A stretch of DNA of 64,000 nt from an uncultured Alphaproteobacteria bacterium (GCA_902515745.1 CABXWB010000004.1:62001-126000), one strand, 5' to 3'. Positions 1 to 9,528 are shown, numbered from the stretch's first letter. A program made the numbers and translations. Notes: generated by a model not told the origin, from the sequence alone.

Positions 1-1
1 T

Positions 2-991
2 CATAAGAATATACCTGTACAAGCAGTAGGTTGCTATGTTCCGGCCGGTAAATTTCCAATGGTGGCTTCTGCCCATATGTCAGTTGTTACTGCCTCTGTT
101 GCTGGTGTACCAAGAATTGTAGCCACTACTCCACCTTTTAAAGGTAAACCAAATCCAGCAGTTGTTACAGCAATGAAAATGGGCGGTGCTCACGAAATTT
201 ATGTTTTAGGAGGAATGCAAGGAGTGGGCGCAATGGCTATTGGTACAGAAACTATTAAAGCTGTTGATATGCTTGTTGGACCTGGCAATGCATTTGTTGC
301 TGAAGCGAAAAGACAATTGTATGGCAAAGTTGGTATAGATTTATTTGCTGGTCCAACTGAAACAATGGTTATTGCAGATGAAACAGTTGATGGTGAAATA
401 TGTGCAACTGACCTATTAGGACAAGCAGAGCATGGATATAATTCGCCAGCTGTCATGATAACAAACTCAAGAAAACTTGCAGAAGAAACATTTAAAGAAA
501 TTGATAGAATTTTAGAAATTTTACCAACTAAAGAAACAGCAAGTGTAAGCTGGAGAGATTATGGAGAAATTATTTTATGTGACACCTATGAAGAGATGTT
601 ATCTAAAGCAAATGAAATAGCTTCAGAGCACGTTCAGGTTATGACAAAAAAAGATGATTGGTTTTTAGAAAATATGACTTCTTATGGTGCTTTATTTTTG
701 GGTGCTAGAACTAATGTTGCTAACGGTGACAAAGTGATAGGCACTAACCATACACTTCCTACTAAAAAAGCTGGAAGATATACTGGCGGTTTATGGGTTG
801 GTAAGTTTATTAAAACACACACTTATCAAAAGATTACGACAGATGAAGCTGCAACTCTCATTGGAGAATATGGATCTAGGCTTTCACATTTAGAGGGTTT
901 TATAGGTCATGCAGAACAATGTAATGTAAGAGTAAGACGATATGGGAAAAAAAATGTTGGATATGGAAAACCAGCAGGAGAAAAAATTTAG
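2..991 (+). CDS. hpsN: Sulfopropanediol 3-dehydrogenase-like (HpsN / histidinol dehydrogenase family), 5' truncated
   Basis: The gene is cut by the left edge; the reading frame is already open at base 2. The HisD-superfamily fold is clear: a [10 protein letters not shown] segment, [32 protein letters not shown], an EHGYNSPA zinc/substrate region and a C-terminal [13 protein letters not shown] tail. The [10 protein letters not shown] and SAHMSVVTA signatures resemble HpsN, which oxidises (R)-2,3-dihydroxypropane-1-sulfonate to sulfolactate with NAD+, more than true HisD, which carries GLYVPGG. The xsc gene a few kilobases away supports a sulfonate role. The gene ends one base before the convergent nucleotidyltransferase. 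Histidinol dehydrogenase is the main alternative. Confidence 0.75.
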   Translation, partial: HKNIPVQAVGCYVPAGKFPMVASAHMSVVTASVAGVPRIVATTPPFKGKPNPAVVTAMKMGGAHEIYVLGGMQGVGAMAIGTETIKAVDMLVGPGNAFVAEAKRQLYGKVGIDLFAGPTETMVIADETVDGEICATDLLGQAEHGYNSPAVMITNSRKLAEETFKEIDRILEILPTKETASVSWRDYGEIILCDTYEEMLSKANEIASEHVQVMTKKDDWFLENMTSYGALFLGARTNVANGDKVIGTNHTLPTKKAGRYTGGLWVGKFIKTHTYQKITTDEAATLIGEYGSRLSHLEGFIGHAEQCNVRVRRYGKKNVGYGKPAGEKI

Positions 992-992
992 C

Positions 993-1388
993 TTATTTTA
1001 ATTCTCCTTTAACTCTCATTTCATTTCTAATTTTTGTTGCCGAGATATCATGTATCTCTTTTCCTAAATCATGTTCTGTAAATGAATAACCAACTCCTCT
1101 TCCATAAGAAATATCAATAATGTTTGGAACCTTAACAACTACATATTCTTTTCCGTCAGTAAAACCATGTTGAGCTAAACCTTCATTAATTTTTGCTTTT
1201 ACTTCTTCAAATTGAAATGGATTGTCAGCTTGACCTTCTACACCTGCATCTACACCTCCTACGTCACGATACATAATACATACCTGACCTGTTTTCTGAA
1301 GTGCTCTTTTAAATAATTCTGTATGTCCGTCATGCCATGGTTGCCATCTACCTAACATTTGTACTGTTGGTTTTTTCCAATCAAACAT
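993..1388 (-). CDS. Small HIGH-motif nucleotidyltransferase (cytidylyltransferase-like)
   Basis: The 131-residue protein has the nucleotidyltransferase core: GRWQPWHDGHTELF near residue 13 contains an HxGH-type motif (HDGH), and ISATKIR near residue 115 matches the ISSTKIR signature of adenylyl/cytidylyl transferases. It is a single domain of minimal size. The start follows a strong AGGAG ribosome site at 7 nt spacing and overlaps the end of the kinase gene by 8 bases, so the two are translationally coupled. The substrate is unknown. By family it should transfer AMP or CMP from NTP to a phosphorylated acceptor, possibly the product of the adjacent kinase. Confidence 0.7.
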   Translation of the reverse strand: MFDWKKPTVQMLGRWQPWHDGHTELFKRALQKTGQVCIMYRDVGGVDAGVEGQADNPFQFEEVKAKINEGLAQHGFTDGKEYVVVKVPNIIDISYGRGVGYSFTEHDLGKEIHDISATKIRNEMRVKGELK

Positions 1389-1794
1389 TTTTAATCTCCT
1401 TTGCTAGATTTTCTATTTCTTCATCTGACAAAAATTTAGTTATTTTAATGTCAGTTTTATGTGGTTGTTCAAACATTTTATTTGTATCTTCAAACCTACC
1501 TTCTTTAATAGTATCCAGCCAGATAACAAAATCAGGCTCAAAAGCTTCTCTTGCTTTTTCAGTTGGTGCTACAAAGTCACAAATTACCCATCTTCCATTT
1601 TGTATTTCGAAATCGGCAAATGTTTTCATTCTATTAGCTTGTCGTATTCTTCCTTCCATCGTAAAATCCCAATCGTTTGCTGATTTCCTGACTACATCTG
1701 CGTTATACCAAGCACAATTATCAATTACTTTAATAAGCCTTTCAGCTAACCAAGTTTTACCAGCACCAGGAAGACCACAAATAAGTATTTTCAT
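1381..1794 (-). CDS. APS-kinase-like P-loop kinase
   Basis: A 137-residue P-loop kinase with Walker A GLPGAGKTWLA at residue 7. A YNADVVRKSANDWDF segment corresponds to the DGDNVR...LGF region of adenylylsulfate kinases, and RIRQANRM to the following helix. It is shorter than CysC (about 200 residues), and the usual GD pair is replaced by NAD, so the acceptor may not be APS. It lies 11 nt downstream of cysQ and overlaps the nucleotidyltransferase, giving a cysQ-kinase-transferase operon. It could make PAPS or phosphorylate a different small molecule for activation by its neighbour. The family call is firm; the substrate is open. Confidence 0.65.
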   Translation of the reverse strand: MKILICGLPGAGKTWLAERLIKVIDNCAWYNADVVRKSANDWDFTMEGRIRQANRMKTFADFEIQNGRWVICDFVAPTEKAREAFEPDFVIWLDTIKEGRFEDTNKMFEQPHKTDIKITKFLSDEEIENLAKEIKNV

Positions 1795-1805
1795 AAGATT
1801 ATAAT

Positions 1806-2597
1806 TTAAATTTTTGCGATAAAATTAGGGTTAATAACACTTTCTTTAGTGTTGTATAGTAATATATTTTTATTGAAATCTTTAACTGAACCTCCTGCCT
1901 CTTCAAGAATAATATGTCCAGCAGCAATATCCCATTCTGAAGTTGGACCTAGTCTTGGATAGATATTTGCCTTACATTCAGCTAAGTAACAAAATTTAAG
2001 AGAACTACCAATTTGGATTAATTCAAAATTATTACAATTATCATTTATCCAATTATCAAAATCTTTATTAGAATGTGATCGACTTCCAATAACCTTTGTT
2101 AAATTACCTTTGTCTTTAACAGAATTTATTTTTATAAAATCTTTAGTTGTTTCAATATTTGATTCTGTAATTAATTTATATGCGCCATAGTTTTTTAAAG
2201 CATAATAAAGCAAAGACTTAGCAGGCGCATATATAATTCCAAATATTGGTGAATTATTTTTTATTAATGCAATATTAACTGTAAATTCCCCATTTTTGTT
2301 AATAAATTCTTTGGTCCCATCTAGTGGATCTATTAACCAATATGAATTCCAAGTTTTTCTTTCTTGCCATCCTACTAGACTTTCTTCGCTTAATATAGGA
2401 ACATTTGGGCTAAAAGACTTTAATCTTTTTAAAATTAAATTATTTGATTTTATATCAGCTTCAGTAATAGGTGAATTATCATCTTTTATTTCTATATTAA
2501 AAGATTTTTTATATACTTTTTGAATTTCTTTGCCTGCATCTATAGCAGTATTTAATATTTTTAATAAATTTTTTGATTTGTGTAATTCTAAGTTCAT
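1806..2597 (-). CDS. cysQ: 3'(2'),5'-bisphosphate nucleotidase CysQ
   Basis: A 263-residue inositol-monophosphatase-superfamily enzyme. Metal-binding motifs are in order: SPITEADIKSN near residue 43, LSEES near 69, WLIDPLDGTKEFI near 88, and TSEWDIAAGHIILEEAGG near 220. The DPLDGTKEF spelling is typical of CysQ, which hydrolyses 3'-phosphoadenosine 5'-phosphate to AMP and so recycles the by-product of PAPS use. It heads a leftward operon with an APS-kinase-like gene, which fits PAP/PAPS chemistry. A second superfamily member at 59922 has a different spelling (DPIDGTRSY) and is assigned as HisN-like. Confidence 0.8.
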   Translation of the reverse strand: MNLELHKSKNLLKILNTAIDAGKEIQKVYKKSFNIEIKDDNSPITEADIKSNNLILKRLKSFSPNVPILSEESLVGWQERKTWNSYWLIDPLDGTKEFINKNGEFTVNIALIKNNSPIFGIIYAPAKSLLYYALKNYGAYKLITESNIETTKDFIKINSVKDKGNLTKVIGSRSHSNKDFDNWINDNCNNFELIQIGSSLKFCYLAECKANIYPRLGPTSEWDIAAGHIILEEAGGSVKDFNKNILLYNTKESVINPNFIAKI

Positions 2598-2631
2598 AAT
2601 TCTTTTAATAGAATTTTTTTATTAATTAAAG

Positions 2632-3543
2632 TTATATGTAAATGAAATACATATATCCAAAATACAAAGTTAAGCCGACAATTCCATAAATACGTCCAAT
2701 TTTTTTTGCAAAAATCATAAACATTAAAATTAATGCTGTAATTGATAACATGAAGTATAAGTCTTGATTTGCTAAAACTGCAGGAACTTTAAAATTACCA
2801 AAAAATGAACTAATACCAAGAACACCTAAAACATTATAAATATTAGACCCCAGAATATTTCCTAGAGCGAAATCAATCTTTTTTCTAAATGCAGAAACAA
2901 TACCAACTGCAAGTTCTGGAAGTGAAGTTCCAAACGCTACTAATGATAATCCAATTACAGAAGCTGGAACATTATACGTTCTTGCAATATTAATTGCTGA
3001 ATCAACAAGTAAATCTGCACCAATTACCAAACATACTATACCTATTATAATTAATATTAGTGAAATTGTTATTGAATAATCGTTTTTATCTATTTCTAAA
3101 TTATCAATTTCTCCTTTTTTTATTTGAACATACATTAGATAAATTAATGATGTAATTGCAACTAATCCAAAAATAAAATTAAAATAAAAAAAAGTCATAA
3201 TAATTAATACAATTCCTAAAATAATATTTATCCAAGCTTGGTTAATCTGATTTTTATTTATATTCACAATTGGAAAAATTAATGCTGTAGTGGCCATTAC
3301 AAGTATCAAGTTTGCAATATTGCTTCCAACTACTGCACCTAAAGCAAGATCCGAAAAATCATTAAGAACAGCATTAATACTGCTTGCCAATTCAGGTAAT
3401 GATGTTCCACCAGCTACAATTACAACGCCAATTGCAAACAATGAAATATTAATATTTCTTCCAAAGCTAACTGAACCTCTTATAATTATTTCAGCACCTA
3501 AAACTAGAAGCCCTAATCCAATAATCGAAAATAAAATATCCAT
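2632..3543 (-). CDS. CaCA-family sodium/calcium (cation) exchanger
   Basis: A 303-residue inner-membrane protein with about ten hydrophobic segments. It carries the two inverted alpha-repeats of the calcium/cation antiporter family: GGTSLPELASSINAV near residue 45 with GAVVGSNIANL, and AFGTSLPELAVGIVSA near 207 with GNILGSNIYNVLG. The acidic residue in each GTSLPE motif is the ion ligand. The length and spelling match bacterial YrbG-type exchangers. It sits between cysQ and the divergent GMC flavoprotein with its own 74 nt upstream region. Nothing here shows which ion is moved. Confidence 0.85.
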   Translation of the reverse strand: MDILFSIIGLGLLVLGAEIIIRGSVSFGRNINISLFAIGVVIVAGGTSLPELASSINAVLNDFSDLALGAVVGSNIANLILVMATTALIFPIVNINKNQINQAWINIILGIVLIIMTFFYFNFIFGLVAITSLIYLMYVQIKKGEIDNLEIDKNDYSITISLILIIIGIVCLVIGADLLVDSAINIARTYNVPASVIGLSLVAFGTSLPELAVGIVSAFRKKIDFALGNILGSNIYNVLGVLGISSFFGNFKVPAVLANQDLYFMLSITALILMFMIFAKKIGRIYGIVGLTLYFGYMYFIYI

Positions 3544-3617
3544 TGAAAATTTTTAATTATTTAAGTTAGTTATATGTTTAAATTAAATAGTATATAATAA
3601 ATAAATTATTCTAAATT

Positions 3618-5222
3618 ATGAACGAAAGTTTTGACTATATTATTATTGGTGCAGGTACAGCAGGTTGCATATTAGCAAATAGACTTTCAGAAAATGGAAA
3701 TACCAAAGTACTTTTGATTGAGGCTGGAGGAAAAGACACTAACCCTTGGATACATATTCCTGGGGGGTATTTTAAAACTATGCATAATTCTAAAACTGAT
3801 TGGTGTTTTACAACCGAAGAAGAGGAATTTTGCAATAACAGAAAAATGCTTATCCCAAGAGGAAAAACTTTAGGTGGAAGTTCATCAATTAATGGCATGC
3901 TTTATATAAGAGGTCATGCTAGTGATTATAATTATTGGAGACAATTAGGTAATGTTGGATGGTCTTGGGAAGATGTTTTACCGTATTTTAAAAAATCTGA
4001 AGATTACAGAATTTCTAAAAGTGAATTTCATGGTACCGACGGACCTATCAAAGTAGAGAAAATTAGATCAAATTTTAAATTATTGGATTTATTTTTAGAG
4101 GCTTCTCAAGAATTTGGATACAAAAAAAATGAAGACTTTAACGATGGCGACAATGAAGGAATGGGTTATTTTCCAATGACAATTGATAAAGGGTATAGAT
4201 GTAGTGCTGCAGTTGCTTTCTTAAATCCTATAAAAAATAGAAAAAATTTAAAAATTATAACTAAGGCACATGTTAAAAATTTAACCTTTGAAAATTTAAA
4301 AGTAAAAACTGTAAATGTATGGAAAAATAATGAAGAATTTTCATATTCTGTAAATAAAGAAGTTTTATTGTCTGCAGGAACAATTGGATCTCCTCACATA
4401 TTACAAGCTTCGGGTATTGGTCCAGGTAAACTGTTAAATGAAAATAATATTAATGTTGTAAAAGAAATTGAAGGTGTTGGAAAAAATTTAACTGATCATT
4501 TAATGTTAAGACCAGTTTACAAAATTAAAAACTTAGAAACGTTAAATGACATATATCATAGTTTTACAAAAAAATTTTTAACGGGTTTAAATTATTTAAT
4601 TTATAAAAAAGGACCTTTAACAGTTGGGGCTAGTTACTTGTGTGGGTTCATTAAAAGTGATTCGTATTTAGAAAATCCTAATTTACAATTTCATATCTCA
4701 CCAGCTAGTACTGATTTATTAGGAAAAGCAGACCTACATAAATTTCCAGCATTCACTCCTACAATAACAAATATACAACCTACAAGTAGAGGATCTGTAG
4801 AAATTAAATCTTCAGATACAAGAATTTATCCTCAAATAAAAATGAACTACTTATCTACTAATGAAGATAGGGAGATTGCAGCAAAGTCTATTAAAATTGT
4901 AAGAAAAATAGTTTTAGAATCAAAGGCATATAAAAATTATGAACCAGAAGAATATAGACCAGGAATACAATTTAAAGATAATGAATCTCTGGCAAAAGAA
5001 GCTGGTAAATTTGCAAACACTATCTTTCATCCAGTCAGTACCTGTAAAATGGGCAATGATGAAAACTCTGTTGTAAGCGGTAATCTTAAAGTAAAAGGAA
5101 TTAATAATTTAAGAGTTGTTGATGCTTCTGTGATGCCAACTATAACATCTGGTAATACCAATGCTCCTACTATGATGATTGCTGAAAAAGCATCAGACTT
5201 AATTATTAAAGATCAAAAATAA
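3618..5222 (+). CDS. GMC-family FAD oxidoreductase (candidate isethionate dehydrogenase)
   Basis: A 534-residue glucose-methanol-choline oxidoreductase. The FAD Rossmann motif GAGTAGCILANRLSE is at residue 12, the GMC signature PRGKTLGGSSSINGM at about 80, the second signature SAGTIGSPHILQASGIGP at about 254, and the C-terminal catalytic region FHPVSTCKMG and SGNTNAPTMMIAEKA near 470-525. It resembles choline dehydrogenase BetA in length. Its stop codon directly abuts that of xsc, with zero bases between. The known isethionate dehydrogenase IseJ produces sulfoacetaldehyde, the Xsc substrate, and I recall it as a choline-dehydrogenase-like flavoprotein; this makes IseJ a reasonable inference. 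Choline or another alcohol remains possible. Confidence 0.85.
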   Translation: MNESFDYIIIGAGTAGCILANRLSENGNTKVLLIEAGGKDTNPWIHIPGGYFKTMHNSKTDWCFTTEEEEFCNNRKMLIPRGKTLGGSSSINGMLYIRGHASDYNYWRQLGNVGWSWEDVLPYFKKSEDYRISKSEFHGTDGPIKVEKIRSNFKLLDLFLEASQEFGYKKNEDFNDGDNEGMGYFPMTIDKGYRCSAAVAFLNPIKNRKNLKIITKAHVKNLTFENLKVKTVNVWKNNEEFSYSVNKEVLLSAGTIGSPHILQASGIGPGKLLNENNINVVKEIEGVGKNLTDHLMLRPVYKIKNLETLNDIYHSFTKKFLTGLNYLIYKKGPLTVGASYLCGFIKSDSYLENPNLQFHISPASTDLLGKADLHKFPAFTPTITNIQPTSRGSVEIKSSDTRIYPQIKMNYLSTNEDREIAAKSIKIVRKIVLESKAYKNYEPEEYRPGIQFKDNESLAKEAGKFANTIFHPVSTCKMGNDENSVVSGNLKVKGINNLRVVDASVMPTITSGNTNAPTMMIAEKASDLIIKDQK

Positions 5223-6992
5223 TTATTGAACTACAGTATCTTTAGGATCAATTCCAGCAACTTCGACTGGCGCCTTCATAGCATCTCTTCTAAAAGGTTC
5301 TCCTAGTTCTTGATTTAACATAACTTCTATAAAAGTAGTTACGCCTTCCATTTGATCTTTGCAAGATTGCTGTAAAGCTTCTGTTAGTTCCTCTTGAGTG
5401 AAAACTTTAACACCTTTAAATCCACATGCCTCTGCAATTTTTGCATAGCTTAATTTAGGATCAAGTTCAGTTCCAACAAAATTATTATTATACCAAAGAG
5501 TAGTATTTCTTTTCTCTGCTCCCCATTGATAATTTCTAAAAATTATCATTGTAATGTTTGGCCAACCTTCTCTATTACAAGAAGTCATTTCACTCATACT
5601 AATTCCAAATGCACCATCACCCGCAAAGCCAACAACTGGTGTATTAGGACAGCCTATCTTTGCTCCAATTACAGATGGAAAACCATAACCGCATGGTCCA
5701 AATAACCCAGGTGCTAAATACTTTCTACCATTCTCAAATGTTGGGTAAGCATTACCTATTGCACAATTATTTCCTATATCACTTGATATAATTGCATCTT
5801 CGGGTAGTCCTGCTTGAATAGCTCGCCATGCCATTCTTGGTGACATTTTTTCTGGTTCTCTATCTCGTGAATCTTTATTCCAAGATGTGCCAGGATCATC
5901 TTCTTCATGATCAAGACCAGTTAATGTTTGAAGCCAAGCAGACTTTGTCTTATGAATTAACTCCTCTCGTTCTTTTCTATCTTTATCACCTGCATTTGTT
6001 GTAAGATTTTCTAAAATTTGTTCTGCAACTAGTTTTGCATCTCCACAAATACCAACACTTATTTTTTTTGTTAAACCAATGCGATCAGAATTGATATCAA
6101 CTTGAATGACATCCGCATTTTTTGGCCAATAATCTATTCCATAACCTGGTAAAGTTGAGAAGGGATTTAATCTTGTGCCAAGTGCTAAAACTACATCAGC
6201 TTTAGATATTATTTCCATTGCTGCTTTAGATCCATTGTATCCTAAAGGACCAACCGCAAGGGGATGTTTTCCAGGAAAACTATCATTGTGTTGGTATCCG
6301 CAAGCAACTGGAGCACTTAGTTTTTCCGCAAGTTTTTTGCAATCATCAATAGCGTCGGCTAAAATCACTCCAGCGCCAGATAAAATGACTGGGAATTTTG
6401 CATTGGATAAAAGATTTGCGGCTTCTTTTATTGCCTCTGTTCCACCTGAAGCTCTTTCAAATTTAATTATAGGTGGCAGATCTATATCAACAACTTGGGT
6501 CCAAAAATCTCTTGGAATATTTAATTGGGCAGGAGCAGAGCCTTTAATAGCTTTTGTAATAACTCTATTTAAAACTTCTGCAACTCTGGAAGGATCTCTT
6601 ACTTCTTCTTGATAGCACACCATATCTTTAAATAAGTTCATTTGCTCGACTTCTTGGAAACCTCCTTGACCTATAGTTTTATTAGCTGCTTGAGGAGTAA
6701 CTAAGAGCATTGGAGTATGATTCCAAAAAGCAGTTTTTATAGGTGTAACCAAGCCAGTTATACCAGGACCATTTTGAGCAATACACATTGCGATTTTTCC
6801 AGTTGATCTTGTATAGCCATCAGCCATAATTCCGCCATTTGACTCATGAGCAACATCCCAAAACGTTATTCCAGCTTTAGGAAAAAGATCTGATATTGGC
6901 ATAAACGCTGATCCAATTATTCCAAAAGCGTGTTGAATACCGTGTTTTTGTAAAACTTTTACAAAAGCTTCTTCTGTTGTCATTTTTGCCAT
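5223..6992 (-). CDS. xsc: Sulfoacetaldehyde acetyltransferase (Xsc)
   Basis: A 589-residue thiamine-diphosphate enzyme that converts sulfoacetaldehyde and phosphate to acetyl phosphate and sulfite. The N-terminal TPP-binding half has AFGIIGSAFMPISDLFP and the HESNGGIMADGYTR region with the catalytic Glu replaced as in Xsc-type proteins. The central domain has GAGVILADA, and the C-terminal TPP motif is VVGFAGDGAFGISMSEM. The AEKRNTTLWYNNNFVGTEL segment is typical of Xsc. A TTG start 6 nt upstream is possible, but the ATG at 6992 has AAGGA six bases before it and is preferred. It links sulfonate degradation to central carbon metabolism in the cytoplasm. Confidence 0.88.
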   Translation of the reverse strand: MAKMTTEEAFVKVLQKHGIQHAFGIIGSAFMPISDLFPKAGITFWDVAHESNGGIMADGYTRSTGKIAMCIAQNGPGITGLVTPIKTAFWNHTPMLLVTPQAANKTIGQGGFQEVEQMNLFKDMVCYQEEVRDPSRVAEVLNRVITKAIKGSAPAQLNIPRDFWTQVVDIDLPPIIKFERASGGTEAIKEAANLLSNAKFPVILSGAGVILADAIDDCKKLAEKLSAPVACGYQHNDSFPGKHPLAVGPLGYNGSKAAMEIISKADVVLALGTRLNPFSTLPGYGIDYWPKNADVIQVDINSDRIGLTKKISVGICGDAKLVAEQILENLTTNAGDKDRKEREELIHKTKSAWLQTLTGLDHEEDDPGTSWNKDSRDREPEKMSPRMAWRAIQAGLPEDAIISSDIGNNCAIGNAYPTFENGRKYLAPGLFGPCGYGFPSVIGAKIGCPNTPVVGFAGDGAFGISMSEMTSCNREGWPNITMIIFRNYQWGAEKRNTTLWYNNNFVGTELDPKLSYAKIAEACGFKGVKVFTQEELTEALQQSCKDQMEGVTTFIEVMLNQELGEPFRRDAMKAPVEVAGIDPKDTVVQ

Positions 6993-7124
6993 AATCAATC
7001 CTTAATATATTAATCTTACCTACATTAAATTATTTATTAAATGAACTACAATAATCTTGTTAGTTATTTATTAATTTTATAAAATTCCTATTTAATGAAA
7101 AAATGATTAATTACGATTGATAAA

Positions 7125-8957
7125 ATGACGCTTCTTGGACAAGAGATTATTAAGGCTACATCTAAAACTTTGCCTAACCAACCTGGTGTATACCAAATGC
7201 AAGATGAAAAAGGTAACATTCTATATATTGGAAAAGCAAAAGTATTGTCCAATAGGGTAAAGAATTATCTATCTTTAAATAACCTAACCAGAAGAATTCA
7301 AAGAATGGTTAGTTTAACTAAATCAATGAACTTCTTTGTAACAAATACAGAGTTAGAAGCGATCATACTTGAATGTAATTTAATTAAGAAACATAAACCT
7401 CGATTTAATGTTCTACTAAGAGACGATAAATCATTCCCTTATATATTTATTTCATCAGAACATGATTTTCCTAGAATTGAAAAACATCGTGGTCCTCAAA
7501 AGAAAAAAGGTAGATATTATGGACCATTTGCAAGTCCAGATGCTGTAAATAGAACTATTAATACAATACAACGAATATTTCTTTTAAGGTCATGCACAGA
7601 TAAAGAGGTAAATGCAGGAAATAAATTGTGCTTCAATTATTATCTTAAAAGATGTTCTGGTCCTTGTGGAGGAAAAATAACGAAAGAAGCCTATTCAAAA
7701 TTAATAGAGGCAGCAGATGATTTTATAAGTAGTGGCAATTCTCAAAAAATACAAAAAAATTTTGCAGATCAAATGTATAAGGCGTCAAAAAAAAATAATT
7801 TTGAATTAGCAGCATCTTTAAGAGATAGGCTTAAAGCTTTAAGACATATTGAACAAAATAATTCAATTAAGATTAAGGATATAAAAAATGCAGACATTTT
7901 TGCAATAACATCAAGTGAAGGCAAAACATGTATTTATGGAAGTTTTTTTAGAAATAATACATCCTATGGTGGAAAAGCTTTCTATCCAGATCATGATAAC
8001 TTATTGGATCACGAGGAAATAATGTTGGGTTTCCTAAATATATTTTATGCAGAAAAAGATATCCCTGAAATAATCATTACTAATATAGTTATTGATAAAA
8101 ATAATAATTCACAAGTTTTAGGAAATAATTTTGATAAAACAAAATTCATTAAACCATTAAAAGGGCCTAAAAAAAATTTACTTAAATTTGCTGAAAAAAA
8201 TTCTAAAATAAATTTAGACATCAAATTAAATAAACTTAAATCTTTTGATAATTTTAATGCAGAAATAAAAAAAATATTCAAACTCAAAGATGAAATCATA
8301 AAAATAGAAGCTTTCGATAATAGTCATACATTTGGAAAGCATCCTATAGGTGTAATGGTTGCCTATAATCAAAATGGATTTATAAAATCAAATTATAGAA
8401 AATTTAATATTCGATTTGATCTTGAAGAAAACAAAAATAAAGTTGATGATTATTATATGATGAAAGAAATGCTTACTAGGAGATTTAACAATTTAAAATT
8501 TCAAGATGAATTAGATTTGCCAAGTTTACTGCTTATAGATGGAGGCAAAGGACAATATAATTCTGCAAAAAAAGTTTTAGATAGTTTAAAATTAGATATA
8601 CCAATTATCTCAATGGCAAAAGGCGAGGAAAGAGATGCAGGTAGAGAAATTCTTATACATGATAAATTTATACATAGATTAAATGAAAATAATCCACTTC
8701 TTCATTTTTTACAAAATATTAGAGATGAGGTGCACAGATTTGCAATAACAACACATCGATCAAAAAGAGCAAAGATGAGCGTCAGGTCCGTGTTTGATGA
8801 TATAGAAGGAGTAGGTCCTGAAAGAAAGAAAATTTTAAAAAAACACTTTGGTACAGTGGAAAAATTAAAATTAGCTAGTTTAGATGAATTAAAAGAAGTT
8901 AAATCTATACCTGAGTCAATTCTAACAAAAATTTATGAATATTTTCATAGCGTTTAA
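7125..8957 (+). CDS. uvrC: UvrABC excinuclease subunit C
   Basis: A full-length 610-residue UvrC, which makes both incisions in nucleotide excision repair. The N-terminal GIY-YIG nuclease is seen as PGVYQMQDEKGNILYIGKA (residues 19-37). A Cys cluster lies near 165-180, the UVR helix is NNFELAASLRDRLKAL near 225, the RNase-H-like nuclease has LLIDGGKGQYNSA near 470, and tandem helix-hairpin-helix repeats (DIEGVGPERKKILKKHFG) end the protein. It begins a rightward run with pgsA, moaD and moaE. Confidence 0.95.
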   Translation: MTLLGQEIIKATSKTLPNQPGVYQMQDEKGNILYIGKAKVLSNRVKNYLSLNNLTRRIQRMVSLTKSMNFFVTNTELEAIILECNLIKKHKPRFNVLLRDDKSFPYIFISSEHDFPRIEKHRGPQKKKGRYYGPFASPDAVNRTINTIQRIFLLRSCTDKEVNAGNKLCFNYYLKRCSGPCGGKITKEAYSKLIEAADDFISSGNSQKIQKNFADQMYKASKKNNFELAASLRDRLKALRHIEQNNSIKIKDIKNADIFAITSSEGKTCIYGSFFRNNTSYGGKAFYPDHDNLLDHEEIMLGFLNIFYAEKDIPEIIITNIVIDKNNNSQVLGNNFDKTKFIKPLKGPKKNLLKFAEKNSKINLDIKLNKLKSFDNFNAEIKKIFKLKDEIIKIEAFDNSHTFGKHPIGVMVAYNQNGFIKSNYRKFNIRFDLEENKNKVDDYYMMKEMLTRRFNNLKFQDELDLPSLLLIDGGKGQYNSAKKVLDSLKLDIPIISMAKGEERDAGREILIHDKFIHRLNENNPLLHFLQNIRDEVHRFAITTHRSKRAKMSVRSVFDDIEGVGPERKKILKKHFGTVEKLKLASLDELKEVKSIPESILTKIYEYFHSV

Positions 8958-8984
8958 AAAATTCTTCATCTACAAAGAATAGAA

Positions 8985-9527
8985 ATGAATATATCAAATA
9001 TTCTAACAATAATTAGAATAGCTATAATTCCAATTATAGTTCTATGTATATATTTTACGAAACCATACTTTGGCTGGATTGCCTTTATATTATTTTGTTT
9101 AGCTGGAATAACAGATTATTTTGATGGTTATTTAGCAAGATTAAGAAATGAAGTAACAAATTTTGGGACGTTTTTAGATCCAATTGCAGATAAATTATTA
9201 GTAGCAGCAGTTATTCTTATTTTAACTTCTAAGGGTGTAATAAAAGACTGGGATACTATTCCAGCCCTAATAATTTTATTAAGAGAAATAACAGTATCAG
9301 GTTTAAGAGAATACTTAGCCGGGATAAAAATTAGTATACCAGTTTCAAGAATTGCAAAAGCAAAAACTTTCCTTCAACTAGCAGCACTTGGATTACTTAT
9401 ATTATCCGAGAGTAATCTAAATTTATTATTTGTTATTTATTTAGGTAAGACTTTTCTATGGATTGCTGGAATTCTAACTCTCTATACAGCCTATGATTAT
9501 ATTAAGGGATCAATAAAACATTTTTAA
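8985..9527 (+). CDS. pgsA: CDP-diacylglycerol-glycerol-3-phosphate 3-phosphatidyltransferase
   Basis: A 180-residue integral membrane enzyme that makes phosphatidylglycerol phosphate from CDP-diacylglycerol. The CDP-alcohol phosphotransferase signature is DGYLARLRNEVTNFGTFLD followed by PIAD (residues about 48-70), with all the Asp ligands present. Four to five hydrophobic segments fill the rest. NISNILTIIRIAIIPI at the N-terminus is typical of PgsA. It lies 27 nt after uvrC, a common pairing in proteobacteria, and 1 nt before moaD. Confidence 0.93.
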   Translation: MNISNILTIIRIAIIPIIVLCIYFTKPYFGWIAFILFCLAGITDYFDGYLARLRNEVTNFGTFLDPIADKLLVAAVILILTSKGVIKDWDTIPALIILLREITVSGLREYLAGIKISIPVSRIAKAKTFLQLAALGLLILSESNLNLLFVIYLGKTFLWIAGILTLYTAYDYIKGSIKHF

Positions 9528-9528
9528 A

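Noticed and set aside
2-991. Assignment as true histidinol dehydrogenase HisD
   Set aside because: The [10 protein letters not shown] and SAHMSVVTA segments and the nearby xsc gene favour HpsN. HisD is kept as an alternative because the 5' part is missing.
1337-1804. Rightward 155-residue open frame antisense to the kinase gene
   Set aside because: It has no recognisable domain and is the complement of two well-supported leftward genes.
7000-7124. Possible RNA gene or riboswitch in the xsc/uvrC divergent gap
   Set aside because: The region is AT-rich with no paired helices of note; it is best read as two promoters.
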